In this document: piece after piece, positions 17,910 through 26,944 of the stretch
Numbering within the stretch: the stretch's first letter is position 1
How the letters are laid out: each line of letters begins with the position of its first letter
Assembly: GCF_014647675.1 (NCBI RefSeq)
Contig: NZ_BMPQ01000002.1
Coordinates: forward strand, 683,222-747,221
From: Streptomyces flaveus
GTDB taxonomy: Bacteria; Actinomycetota; Actinomycetes; Streptomycetales; Streptomycetaceae
Length of the DNA stretch: 64,000 nt
Direction: 5' to 3'
Program-made: the position numbers and the translations under genes
The notes under the pieces: generated by a model
What the model was told of the DNA's origin: nothing
The model's input: only the letters and a program-made list of their open reading frames with translations
Databases searched by the model: none

Positions 17910-18277
17910 GACTGAATACCTCCGGGGCGGTTCTGATCACGTGGACTGATCGCGCATACCGATCACGCGGAATGTCGCATTTGGGTTAGCTAGATCACTT
18001 TTGGGCTATAATGGAGTTGATCAGATCTATCGCCCTACTGAAGGGCCAAGCCCCCGAGTTGGAACGGCGCCACGGCGATGGGTACGCGAAAGCTCACCCA
18101 TGCGGCCCAAGAGACGGCGCGCTGCCGACGGCGGGGGCGCGCGCCTGGTGTAAATGCGCGACACGATCGGTTAATCCATGCAGATCCCTTCACAGGGGCC
18201 GATGTGACGCGCGACACTCGCAGGCGCATGAACGTTGCCGCCTTGGGCCGCTGGGTCCGCGGAAGTGAGGGCAAGTC
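17910..18277. promoter_or_regulatory. Divergent noncoding region with a TATAAT box
   Basis: No gene is seen. GATCACG-like repeats (CTGATCACGTGG, CCGATCACGCGG) at 17934-17970 lie near the SBP start. On the plus strand TTGGGT (17981-17986) and TATAAT (18007-18012), spaced 20 nt, could form a promoter toward the 95-aa/succinate dehydrogenase genes; the spacer is longer than optimal. TATAAT is uncommon in this GC-rich genome. Confidence 0.35.
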
Positions 18278-18565
18278 ATGTCCGTGCAAGACGACCTGAC
18301 AACAGTCCAGCGCGCTCTCGACGACCTGTACCGGTCAGTGGGGCGCCTGGAACAGCAGATCGGTGGCGGTCTGGAGATGCGCCGTGTGCGCACCGACGCC
18401 GACCACCTGCGCGAGAGCGTGGCGCTGCTGCGCGAGGCCGCCCCCGGCCTCAAGACAACGCGGCGCCCCGACCTCGTGTCCATCCCCGACACCCCGTACG
18501 ACAGCACTCTGTGGACGGACTCGGACGACGAGGGTCTCGGCGCCCGCGACCGGCACGCACCCTGA
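18278..18565 (+). CDS. Hypothetical protein, 95 aa, helical N-terminus
   Basis: The start has GGAAGTGAGGGCAAGTC upstream. Residues 1-60 are heptad-like (LTTVQRALDDLYRSVGRLEQQIG and following) and probably form a coiled coil; the C-terminus is acidic and disordered. It precedes the succinate dehydrogenase genes by 20 nt and is probably cotranscribed with them. No function is known. Confidence 0.7.
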   Translation: MSVQDDLTTVQRALDDLYRSVGRLEQQIGGGLEMRRVRTDADHLRESVALLREAAPGLKTTRRPDLVSIPDTPYDSTLWTDSDDEGLGARDRHAP

Positions 18566-18585
18566 TCCGACTGGAGTCCACCCCC

Positions 18586-19407
18586 TTGGCCACTGGTACG
18601 GAACCCGAACTGAACAGCGGCGGCGTAAGAACTCCCACGCGCGCCGCGATCGCCGCCCCGCATCTGCGGACCGACCGCTGGTGGCTGCAGCCCGCCGCCA
18701 CCGCGGGCGGTCTGCTGGCCTTCATCGTCTACTCGACGTGGCGGGCGTTCGCGAACACCGACTACTACGCGGCGCCGTATGTCTCGCCGTTCTATTCGCC
18801 CTGCCTGGCGGAGAACTGCGAGCCGATGCGGGCGGGCCCGAACTGGGAGATCTTCGGCGGCTGGTGGGGCCTGTCCCCCGCCCTGCTCATCCTGATCTTC
18901 CCGCTGGGCTTCCGGCTGACCTGCTACTACTACCGCAAGGCCTACTACCGGGGCTTCTGGGCCTCACCCCCGGCCTGCGCGGTCGCCGAGCCGCACAAGA
19001 AGTACACCGGCGAGACCCGCTTCCCGCTGATCCTGCAGAACATCCACCGCTACTTCTTCTACGCCGCGATCCTGGTCGCCGGCATCCTCACGTACGACAC
19101 CGTGCTCGCCTTCCGCGACGAGCACTACGAGTGGGGCCACATGGGTCTCGGCACCCTGGTCTTCCTGGTCAACATCGTGCTGATCTGGGCGTACACCCTC
19201 TCCTGCCACTCGTGCCGGCACATCGTCGGCGGGCAGCTCAAGCACTTCTCCAAGCACCCCGTGCGCTACCGGATGTGGCAGTGGGTCGGCAAGCTCAACG
19301 CCCGGCACATGCTGCTCGCCTGGGCCTCGCTGGTGAGCGTGGCGCTCGCCGACTTCTACGTGTATCTGGTCGCGTCCGGTGCCTTTGACGATCCGAGGTT
19401 GTTCTGA
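18586..19407 (+). CDS. Succinate dehydrogenase/fumarate reductase cytochrome b-like membrane subunit
   Basis: A 273-residue membrane anchor with about five transmembrane segments (for example GGLLAFIVYSTWRAF, ALLILIFPLGFRL, FFYAAILVAGIL). Histidines for heme and quinone sites are seen in QNIHRYFFY, in HEYEW-like loops and in CHSCRHIVGG. I choose the TTG at 18586 with GGAG about 10 nt upstream. It precedes the flavoprotein gene with a 1-nt overlap (TGATG). It is the membrane quinone site of the complex. Confidence 0.85.
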   Translation: MATGTEPELNSGGVRTPTRAAIAAPHLRTDRWWLQPAATAGGLLAFIVYSTWRAFANTDYYAAPYVSPFYSPCLAENCEPMRAGPNWEIFGGWWGLSPALLILIFPLGFRLTCYYYRKAYYRGFWASPPACAVAEPHKKYTGETRFPLILQNIHRYFFYAAILVAGILTYDTVLAFRDEHYEWGHMGLGTLVFLVNIVLIWAYTLSCHSCRHIVGGQLKHFSKHPVRYRMWQWVGKLNARHMLLAWASLVSVALADFYVYLVASGAFDDPRLF

Positions 19408-21350
19408 TGCCCGTAGTTGACCGGCAGGAGTGGGACGTCGTCGTGGTCGGCGCGGGCGGCGCCGGGCTGCGGGCCGCCATCGAGGCACGTGAGCGCGGGG
19501 CGCGTACGGCCGTGATCTGCAAGTCGCTGTTCGGCAAGGCGCACACGGTGATGGCCGAGGGCGGCATCGCGGCGGCCATGGGCAACGTCAACTCCGGCGA
19601 CAACTGGCAGGTCCACTTCCGCGACACCATGCGCGGCGGGAAGTTCCTCAACCAGTGGCGGATGGCCGAGCTGCACGCGCAGGAGGCCCCCGACCGGGTC
19701 TGGGAGCTGGAGACCTGGGGCGCCCTCTTCGACCGCACGAAGGACGGGCGGATCTCCCAGCGCAACTTCGGCGGGCACGAGTACCCACGGCTCGCGCACG
19801 TCGGCGACCGTACGGGCCTGGAGCTGATCCGCACGCTCCAGCAGAAGATCGTGTCCTTGCAGCAGGAGGACTTCAAGGAGACCGGGGACTACGAGTCGCG
19901 GCTGAAGGTCTACCAGGAGTGCACGGTCACGAGGATTCTGAAGGACGGGGAGCGGGTCTCGGGGACCTTCTGCTATGAGCGGGAATCCGGCCGTTTCTTC
20001 GTCCTCGAAGCCCCTTCAGTCGTGATCGCCACCGGTGGCATCGGCAAGTCCTTCAAGGTCACGTCGAACTCGTGGGAGTACACGGGCGACGGGCACGCAC
20101 TGGCGCTGCTTGCCGGGGCACCCCTGCTCAACATGGAGTTCGTGCAGTTCCACCCGACGGGCATGGTCTGGCCGCCGTCCGTGAAGGGCATCCTCGTCAC
20201 CGAGTCGGTGCGCGGGGACGGCGGGGTGCTGCGGAACTCCGAGGGCAAGCGGTTCATGTTCGACTACATCCCGGACGTGTTCAAGGAGAAGTACGCGCAG
20301 TCCGAGGAGGAGGGCGACCGCTGGTACGAGGACCCGGACAACAACCGGCGTCCGCCCGAGCTGCTGCCGCGTGACGAGGTGGCGCGGGCCATCAACGCGG
20401 AGGTCAAGGCGGGCCGTGGTTCGCCGCACGGCGGGGTCTTCCTCGATGTGTCGACGCGGATGCCCGCCGAGGTGATCAAGCGGCGGCTGCCGTCGATGTA
20501 CCACCAGTTCAAGGAGCTCGCCGACGTCGACATCACCGCCGAGGCGATGGAGGTCGGGCCGACCTGCCACTACGTGATGGGCGGGATCGCGGTCGAGTCG
20601 GACACGGCGGCGGCGCGCGGGGTGCCGGGGCTGTTCGCGTCCGGGGAGGTCGCGGGCGGTATGCACGGCTCCAACCGGCTCGGCGGCAACTCGCTCTCCG
20701 ACCTGCTGGTGTTCGGCCGCCGGGCCGGGCTGCACGCGGCGCGGTACGCGACCGGTCTGGGCGAGCGGCCCGCGGTGGACGACGGCCAGATCGACGCGGC
20801 GGCGGCGGAGGCGCTGCGGCCGTTCTCCGCGGAGGGACCCGAGGCGGGTACGGAGGAGACCGGACGGCCGCCGGAGAACCCGTACACCCTCCATCAGGAG
20901 CTCCAGCAGACGATGAACGACCTCGTCGGCATCATCCGCCGGGAGGCGGAGATGGAGGCGGCGCTGAAGAAGCTGGCGGATCTGCGCGTACGGGCGCGGC
21001 GGGCCGGAGTCGAGGGGCACCGGCAGTTCAACCCCGGCTGGCACCTCGCGCTCGACCTGCGCAACATGCTGCTGGTCAGCGAGTGCGTGGCGCGCGCCGC
21101 CCTGGAGCGTACGGAGTCGCGCGGCGGCCACACCCGTGAGGACCATCCGACGATGGAGCGGGAGTGGCGGCGGATCAACCTGCTCTGCCAGCCGACCGAC
21201 CCCACGGGCGGCTTGGCGGCCACGGATCCGGTACGCGGCCAGATCAGGCTCGTCCGCGAGACCACCGAGCCCATCCGCCAGGACCTGCTCGCCCTCTTCG
21301 ACAAGGAAGAGCTGGTCAAGTACCTCGCCGAAGAGGAGCTGTACGAGTGA
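19407..21350 (+). CDS. sdhA: Succinate dehydrogenase/fumarate reductase flavoprotein subunit
   Basis: A 647-residue flavoprotein. FAD is bound by VVGAGGAGLRAAIEA at residue about 13; the covalent-FAD/substrate motifs HTVMAEGGIAAAMGN and HGSNRLGGNSLSDLLVFGRRAG are present, with the catalytic core GPTCHYVMGGI. It oxidises succinate to fumarate (or the reverse), passing electrons to the iron-sulfur subunit encoded next. Its gene is coupled to both neighbours. Whether it is SDH or FRD cannot be told from sequence alone. Confidence 0.95.
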   Translation: MPVVDRQEWDVVVVGAGGAGLRAAIEARERGARTAVICKSLFGKAHTVMAEGGIAAAMGNVNSGDNWQVHFRDTMRGGKFLNQWRMAELHAQEAPDRVWELETWGALFDRTKDGRISQRNFGGHEYPRLAHVGDRTGLELIRTLQQKIVSLQQEDFKETGDYESRLKVYQECTVTRILKDGERVSGTFCYERESGRFFVLEAPSVVIATGGIGKSFKVTSNSWEYTGDGHALALLAGAPLLNMEFVQFHPTGMVWPPSVKGILVTESVRGDGGVLRNSEGKRFMFDYIPDVFKEKYAQSEEEGDRWYEDPDNNRRPPELLPRDEVARAINAEVKAGRGSPHGGVFLDVSTRMPAEVIKRRLPSMYHQFKELADVDITAEAMEVGPTCHYVMGGIAVESDTAAARGVPGLFASGEVAGGMHGSNRLGGNSLSDLLVFGRRAGLHAARYATGLGERPAVDDGQIDAAAAEALRPFSAEGPEAGTEETGRPPENPYTLHQELQQTMNDLVGIIRREAEMEAALKKLADLRVRARRAGVEGHRQFNPGWHLALDLRNMLLVSECVARAALERTESRGGHTREDHPTMEREWRRINLLCQPTDPTGGLAATDPVRGQIRLVRETTEPIRQDLLALFDKEELVKYLAEEELYE

Positions 21351-22117
21351 GCAGCTATGAGGCCCGCTTCAAGGTGTGGCGCGGGGACGCCGAGGGCGGT
21401 GGCCTGGAGGACTTCAAGATCGAAGTCAACGACGGCGAGGTGGTGCTGGACATCATCCACCGACTCCAGGCGACCCAGACCCCGGATCTGGCCGTGCGCT
21501 GGAACTGCAAGGCGGGCAAGTGCGGTTCGTGTTCGGCGGAGATCAACGGCCGGCCGCGGCTGATGTGCATGACGCGTATGTCGGTGTTCTCGCGCGAGGA
21601 GACGATCACGGTGACTCCCTTGCGGGCGTTTCCCGTTGTACGTGATCTCGTCACGGACGTCGGCTTCAACTACACGAAGGCGCGGCAGGTGCCGTCGTTC
21701 GTGCCGCCCGCCGACCTCGGTCCCGGCGAGTACCGGATGATGCAGGAGGACGTGGACCGCTCGCAGGAGTTCCGCAAGTGCATCGAGTGCTTCCTGTGCC
21801 AGGACACCTGCCATGTCGTGCGGGACCACGAGGAGAACAAGACGGCGTTCGCGGGGCCCCGGTTCTTGATGCGGGTGGCGGAGCTGGACATGCACCCGCT
21901 GGACGCGGCGTCCGAGAGCGGCCTCGACCGCAAGACCACGGCCCAGGACGAACACGGGCTCGGCTACTGCAACATCACCAAGTGCTGCACGGAGGTCTGT
22001 CCCGAGGGCATCAAGATCACGGACAACGCCCTGATTCCCTTGAAGGAACGGGCGGTTGACCGCAAGTACGATCCGCTGGTGTGGCTGGGGTCGAAGATCA
22101 GGAGGCGTACCTCCTAG
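21347..22117 (+). CDS. sdhB: Succinate dehydrogenase/fumarate reductase iron-sulfur subunit
   Basis: A 256-residue protein. The 2Fe-2S site is CKAGKCGSCSAEINGRPRLMC; the C-terminal clusters are in CIECFLCQDTC and CCTEVCPEG. It starts at GTG 21347, which overlaps the sdhA stop (GTGA). It transfers electrons from FAD to the quinone-binding membrane subunit. It is the last gene; only 26 nt separate it from the convergent phosphatase gene. Confidence 0.95.
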   Translation: MSSYEARFKVWRGDAEGGGLEDFKIEVNDGEVVLDIIHRLQATQTPDLAVRWNCKAGKCGSCSAEINGRPRLMCMTRMSVFSREETITVTPLRAFPVVRDLVTDVGFNYTKARQVPSFVPPADLGPGEYRMMQEDVDRSQEFRKCIECFLCQDTCHVVRDHEENKTAFAGPRFLMRVAELDMHPLDAASESGLDRKTTAQDEHGLGYCNITKCCTEVCPEGIKITDNALIPLKERAVDRKYDPLVWLGSKIRRRTS

Positions 22118-22143
22118 ATCTCCTGGATGGCCCCCGGGACCTC

Positions 22144-24813
22144 CTAGAACAGGCTCAGCAACGCCTCCGCCGGGTCCGTGAGGCCTGTGGTGCCGTTCGG
22201 CAGGGGGAGTTCGAACCAGACGGTCTTGCCGCGCGGCGTGCGGCGCGAGCCCCACGCCGCGCTGAGCAGCCCGACGAGCTGGAGGCCCCGGCCGCCTTCG
22301 TCCGTGTCGCGGGCGCGGCGGCGGCGGGGCTGGACCAGGCCGGCGTCCCAGACCTCGCAGACCATGGTGCGGTCGAGGAGGAGCCGGAGCCTGATCTCGC
22401 CCTCGCCGTAGCGCAGGGCGTTGGTCACCAGCTCGCTGACCAGGAGTTCCGCGGTGTCGACGAGTGGTTCGAGGTCCCAGCTGATGAGCTGGCCGCGGGC
22501 CAGCTCGCGTGCGCGGCCCACGCTGCGCGGCTCACGCGGCAGGGTCCAGTCGCCGACGGACTCGGCGGGCAGCCCCTGGACACGTGCCATCAGGAGCGCG
22601 ATGTCGTCCTCGCCGTGATGGGTGTCGAGGGTGTTGAGGACGTGGTCGCAGGCGTCCTCCAGCGATCGGGAGGTGTCGGCGCGCCGCGCCGTCGCCCCGG
22701 GGTGGCCGGGTGACAGGTGGGACGGGTCCGTCAGGGCGCCCACGAGGGCCTGCAGGCCCTCGTCCAGCGGGTGATCGCGCGATTCGACCAGTCCATCCGT
22801 GTAGAGCGCCAAAAGCGAACCTTCGGGGAGTTCGACCTCCACCTCCTCGAACGGCTCGCCGCCGACACCGAGCGGCATGCCCGGCGGCACGTCCAGCATC
22901 AGCGCGTTCTCACCGGGCTCGACCAGTACGGGCGGCAGGTGGCCCGCGTTGGCGAAGGTGCAGCGGCGCGTGACGGAGTCGTAGACCGCGTACACGCAGG
23001 TGGCGAGGTACACCTCGGAGAGGTCGGCGTCGCGCTGCGACTGGCGGCCCGCGGTGCGGGTGGCCTGCTGGATGCCGCCGGGTGTGCCGAGGCCGCGGGC
23101 GATCTCGTCCAGGGCCGAGAGGACCTCGGCGGGTTCGAGGTCGAGCAGCGCCAGGGTGCGTACGGCCGTACGGAGTTCACCCATGGCGACGGCGGCGCGC
23201 AGACCGCGGCCCATCACGTCGCCGACGACCAACGCCGTGCGGTGGCCGGGGAGTTCGATGACGTCGAACCAGTCGCCGCCCACCTCGGTCGCCGCGTTCC
23301 CCGGAAGGTAGCGGCAGGCGATGTCCAGCCCTGAGGCCTCCGGGTCGCCCGGGGGCAGCAGGGAGCGCTGGAGTATCAGCGCGCGTTGGTGCTCGCGGCG
23401 GTACAGGCGGGCGTTGTCGATGCAGACGGCGGCGCGCGCGGCCAGCTCGACCGCGAGCCCGCGGTCCCGGTCCCCGAACGGCTCACTGCCCTTCGTACGG
23501 GAGAACTGGACGAGGCCGACGACCGTGTCGTGCGCGACCATCGGGACGGCGAGCGTGGACTGGATCAGGCCGCCCTCCTCGCCGGGGACGGCCTTCGGGC
23601 GGGCGGTGCGCAGGGCGTCCGCGCACTCCGAGTTGAACGCGAAGTGGTGTACGGCGCCGACGTTCACGGGCTCGGGGCCGCCGATGAAGGGCGCGTCTGA
23701 GACGGCGCTGGCGAAGGCGACCCGGCGCAGCTCGGCGCTGCCGTCGGCGAGCCCGGGCGGGGTCTCGTCGCCGGCGAGAAGCCCCTGGTAGAGGTCGACG
23801 GAGGCGAGGTCGCAGAAGCCGGGGACGGCCACGTCGAGGAGTTCGCGGGCCGTGGTCTCCAGGTCGAGGGAGTTGCCGATGCGCGCCCCGGCCTCGTTGA
23901 GGAGGGCGAGATTGCGCCGGGCGGCTGCGGCCTCGCGGGCGGCGGCGCGACGCGAGGTGACGTCCGTACCCAGCCAGGCGATTCCGATCGGCCGACCGGC
24001 ACCGCTGTGTACGCGATAGAGGTTGATGGACCAGTTGCGGCGCTCGGAGGAGCCGGGCACGGTGCCCGTGACCTGCATGTCGGTGACGGATTCGCCGGTC
24101 TCCAGGACGCGGCGCAGCGTCGCGGCGACCCGCTCGACCTCGCCCCCTGTCAGATAGTCCCTGACAGTGCGCCCGCGGTGGTCGTCGACGGTGCCGCCGA
24201 AGGTCGAGGCGAACCGTTCGTTGGCACGACGAATCTTCAGCTCTGTGTCGAGCAGCAGGAAACCGAACGGGGATTGACCGAAAATCGACTGAGAAGCGGC
24301 AAGATCCGCCTCGATCCCGCGCAGGGTGCGGACGTCGACGACGATGCACAGGGCGGCTCGCTCGCCCTCCTCCGTGCGCGTCGGCATGACGTAGACCTCG
24401 GCGAGTCCCTCCGTACCCGCACCGGACTCCGCGTCGTCCGGCACACGGAAGGGGACGGCGCCCGTCCACTCCCGGCCGTCGAGGATCTCGGCCATCTTCC
24501 GCTGGCCCTGCTCACGCAGGTCGGGATCGACGAAGGCCTCGATGGGATCCATGCCCACGGCCCGCTCGGCCTTGACGCCGAAGAGCTGCTCCGCGCGCAG
24601 ACTCCACTGGTCGACGAGGCCGTCCGGGCCGATCGAGAACGAGGCGACCTTGATGTAGTCGTAGATCGAGCCGGGTGGACTGCTCTGCCAGACCACGCCG
24701 TCGGCCTCGCCGTCGCCGTCACCGACCGGCACACCGGCCATCGCGCCGCCCACCGGGTTCTCGGAGTCCATGGACTCCGCAGCCTCCGTGGCCTTCGCTG
24801 GTATCTCGCTCAC
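22144..24813 (-). CDS. PAS/GAF/SpoIIE-type PP2C phosphatase with C-terminal HATPase domain
   Basis: An 889-residue regulator. PAS domains lie at about 55-170 (YDYIKVASFSIGPDGLVDQWS) and 185-310, a GAF domain at about 330-500, a PP2C/SpoIIE domain at about 520-735 (GGDWFDVIELPGHRTALVVGDVMGRG, then ATCVYAVYD), and an RsbW-like HATPase domain at about 755-889 (LLVSELVTNALRYGEG). The start is inferred as GTG 24813, preceded by GGAGGGG. Such proteins dephosphorylate anti-anti-sigma factors in response to signals bound by PAS or GAF and may also bind anti-sigma partners. The stimulus is unknown. Confidence 0.9.
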   Translation of the reverse strand: MSEIPAKATEAAESMDSENPVGGAMAGVPVGDGDGEADGVVWQSSPPGSIYDYIKVASFSIGPDGLVDQWSLRAEQLFGVKAERAVGMDPIEAFVDPDLREQGQRKMAEILDGREWTGAVPFRVPDDAESGAGTEGLAEVYVMPTRTEEGERAALCIVVDVRTLRGIEADLAASQSIFGQSPFGFLLLDTELKIRRANERFASTFGGTVDDHRGRTVRDYLTGGEVERVAATLRRVLETGESVTDMQVTGTVPGSSERRNWSINLYRVHSGAGRPIGIAWLGTDVTSRRAAAREAAAARRNLALLNEAGARIGNSLDLETTARELLDVAVPGFCDLASVDLYQGLLAGDETPPGLADGSAELRRVAFASAVSDAPFIGGPEPVNVGAVHHFAFNSECADALRTARPKAVPGEEGGLIQSTLAVPMVAHDTVVGLVQFSRTKGSEPFGDRDRGLAVELAARAAVCIDNARLYRREHQRALILQRSLLPPGDPEASGLDIACRYLPGNAATEVGGDWFDVIELPGHRTALVVGDVMGRGLRAAVAMGELRTAVRTLALLDLEPAEVLSALDEIARGLGTPGGIQQATRTAGRQSQRDADLSEVYLATCVYAVYDSVTRRCTFANAGHLPPVLVEPGENALMLDVPPGMPLGVGGEPFEEVEVELPEGSLLALYTDGLVESRDHPLDEGLQALVGALTDPSHLSPGHPGATARRADTSRSLEDACDHVLNTLDTHHGEDDIALLMARVQGLPAESVGDWTLPREPRSVGRARELARGQLISWDLEPLVDTAELLVSELVTNALRYGEGEIRLRLLLDRTMVCEVWDAGLVQPRRRRARDTDEGGRGLQLVGLLSAAWGSRRTPRGKTVWFELPLPNGTTGLTDPAEALLSLF

Positions 24814-25100
24814 GCGAACCGTCCCCTCCAGCTCACCGCGTCCGGCATCGGTCACCGGGGGCGGCTGCCCGCAGTATCCAGCAGTACGGCGCCGCACAAC
24901 ACGGTGTTCACGATCACAGCACGGTCCCGATGCATTTTGGACCGGCCGCGACACACACTCCCAGTCTTCTAACCAGGGCGCACCCCGTCGAATCCCAGTC
25001 TCCTGCAAGCCGTCATGAAGCCGGTATCAAGCCGTCATGGCCGAACTCCGGTAAACCCTTGCGACCCAACGGCCCCGGGCGGCCCGCAAGCCGCTCCCGC

Positions 25101-25508
25101 TCAGCCCGGCAGGGCCAGTTCGAACCACACCGTCTTGCCCGTCGCGCCGGGCCGCATACCCCAGCGCCTCGAGGAGCACGCCACCAGCTGGAGCCCGCGA
25201 CCGCCCTCGTCCTCGGGGCGCGGGGCCCGCTCGTGCGGCAGGTCCGGCAGCGGGTCGGAGACTTCCACGAGCAGCCCGCCGGGCGGCTCCGCAGGGTGTA
25301 CGAGACGTACGCCGATGGGTCCCGTGGCATGCCGCAGGGCGTTGGTCACCAGCTCGCTGACCAGCAGCGCGGTCACATCACCGAGAGATTCGAGGCCCCA
25401 GGCACGCAGCTGGCTCCGCACGACGGTACGGGCGGTTCGCACGGAACCGGGATCCGCGGGGAAGGTCCACTCGGCGACTTCGCCATCGGTGTGGATCACG
25501 CAGATCAC
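25101..25508 (-). CDS. ATP-binding (HATPase, RsbW-like) regulatory protein
   Basis: A 135-residue single HATPase_c_2 domain: N box LLVSELVTNALRHA, G1 LLVEVSD, G2 GGRGLQLVA. It starts with GTG at 25508. The same domain forms the end of the phosphatase encoded downstream, so this protein may be a related kinase or anti-sigma factor of the same family. These are among the most common regulatory proteins of Streptomyces; the partner is unknown. Confidence 0.85.
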   Translation of the reverse strand: MICVIHTDGEVAEWTFPADPGSVRTARTVVRSQLRAWGLESLGDVTALLVSELVTNALRHATGPIGVRLVHPAEPPGGLLVEVSDPLPDLPHERAPRPEDEGGRGLQLVACSSRRWGMRPGATGKTVWFELALPG

Positions 25509-25560
25509 TCCCGGGCCTGAAGCGGACTGTGTCCGATTTCATGGGGTTAATGGGGACATA

Positions 25561-25602
25561 CCCGGTATGCGGGGTGGGGTACCGCACGCACCGCATGCCG
25601 GG
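25561..25602. terminator. Imperfect inverted repeat downstream of the NUDIX gene
   Basis: CCCGGTATGCGG (25561-25572) and CCGCATGCCGGG (25591-25602) are inverted copies with one mismatch and an 18-nt spacer. It lies in a 265-bp gap after the NUDIX gene (minus) and before the HATPase gene start. It may be a terminator or a regulator site. Confidence 0.4.
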
Positions 25603-25773
25603 GCTCGCTGCGGCACGAACGGTGCACGGGGCGGGATGGGGGCGGGAGCCTCGGGCGTCATCCACGCCTCGCGCTCCCTGCACCCGCGGGCCCCCGGAGG
25701 TGGGTATCGCGCGCCCCGCGGCGTTGTGCATGTCACAGCTGCGGCGGCATCCGCGTACCCCTTGCCGCGGGCC

Positions 25774-26193
25774 TCACGCCTCCGGTGTCGGGGTTCCCCA
25801 GGCGTGGCGGACTACCTCCATGACGGCCGGTACGTCCTGATCCAGCCAATCGACGTCCCAGAGCTCGTCCGGCGTCAGCCAGCGCAACTCGTCGTGATCT
25901 TCAAGGGGTTTGGGGTCGCCGGAGCCGGGGAGCAGGCGAGCCGTCCAGACCTGGAGGGTGTACGGGGGCTTCAGGGGCCACTCCCCCGGGATCCGTGCGA
26001 CCGGCTCCGCCTCTACGCCGAGTTCTTCGCGCAGCTCGCGCACGAGAGCGTGCTCGGGGGTCTCGCCGGGCTCGATCTTGCCGCCTGGGAGTTCCCAGCG
26101 GCCGGCCAGGTCCGGGGGTGCGCTGCGACGGGCGGCGAGTAGGCGGCCGTCGTTCAGTACGGCGGCTCCTACCACCATGATCCGTTCCGTCAT
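25774..26193 (-). CDS. NUDIX hydrolase (MutT-like)
   Basis: A 139-residue protein with an intact NUDIX box (GGKIEPGETPEHALVRELREELGV, given in part: GGKIEPGE...RELREELG). The fold start IMVVGAAVLNDGRLLAARRS and the ending RWLTPDELWDVDWL fit MutT/8-oxo-dGTP-type enzymes. It probably hydrolyses a nucleoside diphosphate-X substrate such as oxidised dGTP. It lies 10 nt upstream of a small gene. Confidence 0.9.
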   Translation of the reverse strand: MTERIMVVGAAVLNDGRLLAARRSAPPDLAGRWELPGGKIEPGETPEHALVRELREELGVEAEPVARIPGEWPLKPPYTLQVWTARLLPGSGDPKPLEDHDELRWLTPDELWDVDWLDQDVPAVMEVVRHAWGTPTPEA

Positions 26194-26203
26194 GCGGTGG
26201 AGC

Positions 26204-26395
26204 CTACGGGCTTCCGTTCTGGCCGTTCTGTTCGATGCGCTCGATCAGGTACAGCTGGTGGGGGCCGTGGCCGTCGAGGCGGTCCGCGATCTTCTCGGCT
26301 TCGGTTCTGGTCGCGCACCTGCTGACGGTGTAGCGGTTGCCGTTGTCTTCGCGGCGCACGACGAGCCAGGGCAGGGTGATGGTGCCGTCGCTCAT
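26204..26395 (-). CDS. Small hypothetical protein, about 63 aa
   Basis: Starts MSDGTITLPWLVVRR with probable RBS in GGGGAAG. It is hydrophilic with a central basic segment (YTVSRCATRTEAEKIADRL) and no signal. A similar small protein often precedes NUDIX genes in Streptomyces, in my recollection. The gene is adjacent to the NUDIX gene and probably cotranscribed. Confidence 0.5.
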   Translation of the reverse strand: MSDGTITLPWLVVRREDNGNRYTVSRCATRTEAEKIADRLDGHGPHQLYLIERIEQNGQNGSP

Positions 26396-26520
26396 CGCGC
26401 TTCCCCTCCGCGTTGCGCTCCGCTGCTTGAACCGCTCCATAAGGAAACCGCAATCCGCATATGCCCGAGCCTACGCCTAACCTTCACGCTGCGCGTACGA
26501 GTTTTTACTTTCGGGTGCGG

Positions 26521-26934
26521 ATTGCCTCCGGCGGTTGGGCGGGGCGCCTACGGGGGTGGTGAGTTCGGTTCATGGGCGAGTGCGGGTGCGTCGTGGCTGG
26601 TCGCGCAGTTCCCCGCGCCCCTGAAAAACCAAAGCCTGCGGCTCCACTCACCGCCAGCCCCGACGGACCCGCCACTTGCCCTCCGGCGGGAGGGGTCGTG
26701 GGCCGGTGCGTCGTATGCCCGTCGCTTAGCTCCGGTCTCGGAGAACCCGCACCCTGTACCAGCCCAGAGCCGTACGCCCGCCCTGCGACGGGCTGACGCA
26801 CCGGCCCACGACCCCGCACCCCCCACCCACCCCAGGGGCGCGGGGAACTGCGCGACCAGCCACAACGCACCCGCAGTCGCCAACGGACCGAACCCACCCA
26901 CCCGGCAGGCGCCCCGCCCAACCGCCGGAGGCAC
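26521..26934. repeat. About 0.4-kb imperfect inverted repeat, Streptomyces intergenic element (copies 2 and 3)
   Basis: From both ends inward the same sequence is read on opposite strands: CCTCCGGCGGTTGGGCGGGGCGCCT (cut here), then GCTGGTCGCGCAGTTCCCCGCGCC, and then a shared inner part GGTCGTGGGCCGGTGCGTC. The two strands give the same open reading frame (starting PPAVGRGA, containing LVAQFPAP), which is a consequence of the symmetry. There is no gene. The element could form a cruciform or a long hairpin transcript. Confidence 0.75.
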
Positions 26935-26944
26935 CCGTAGCCGA

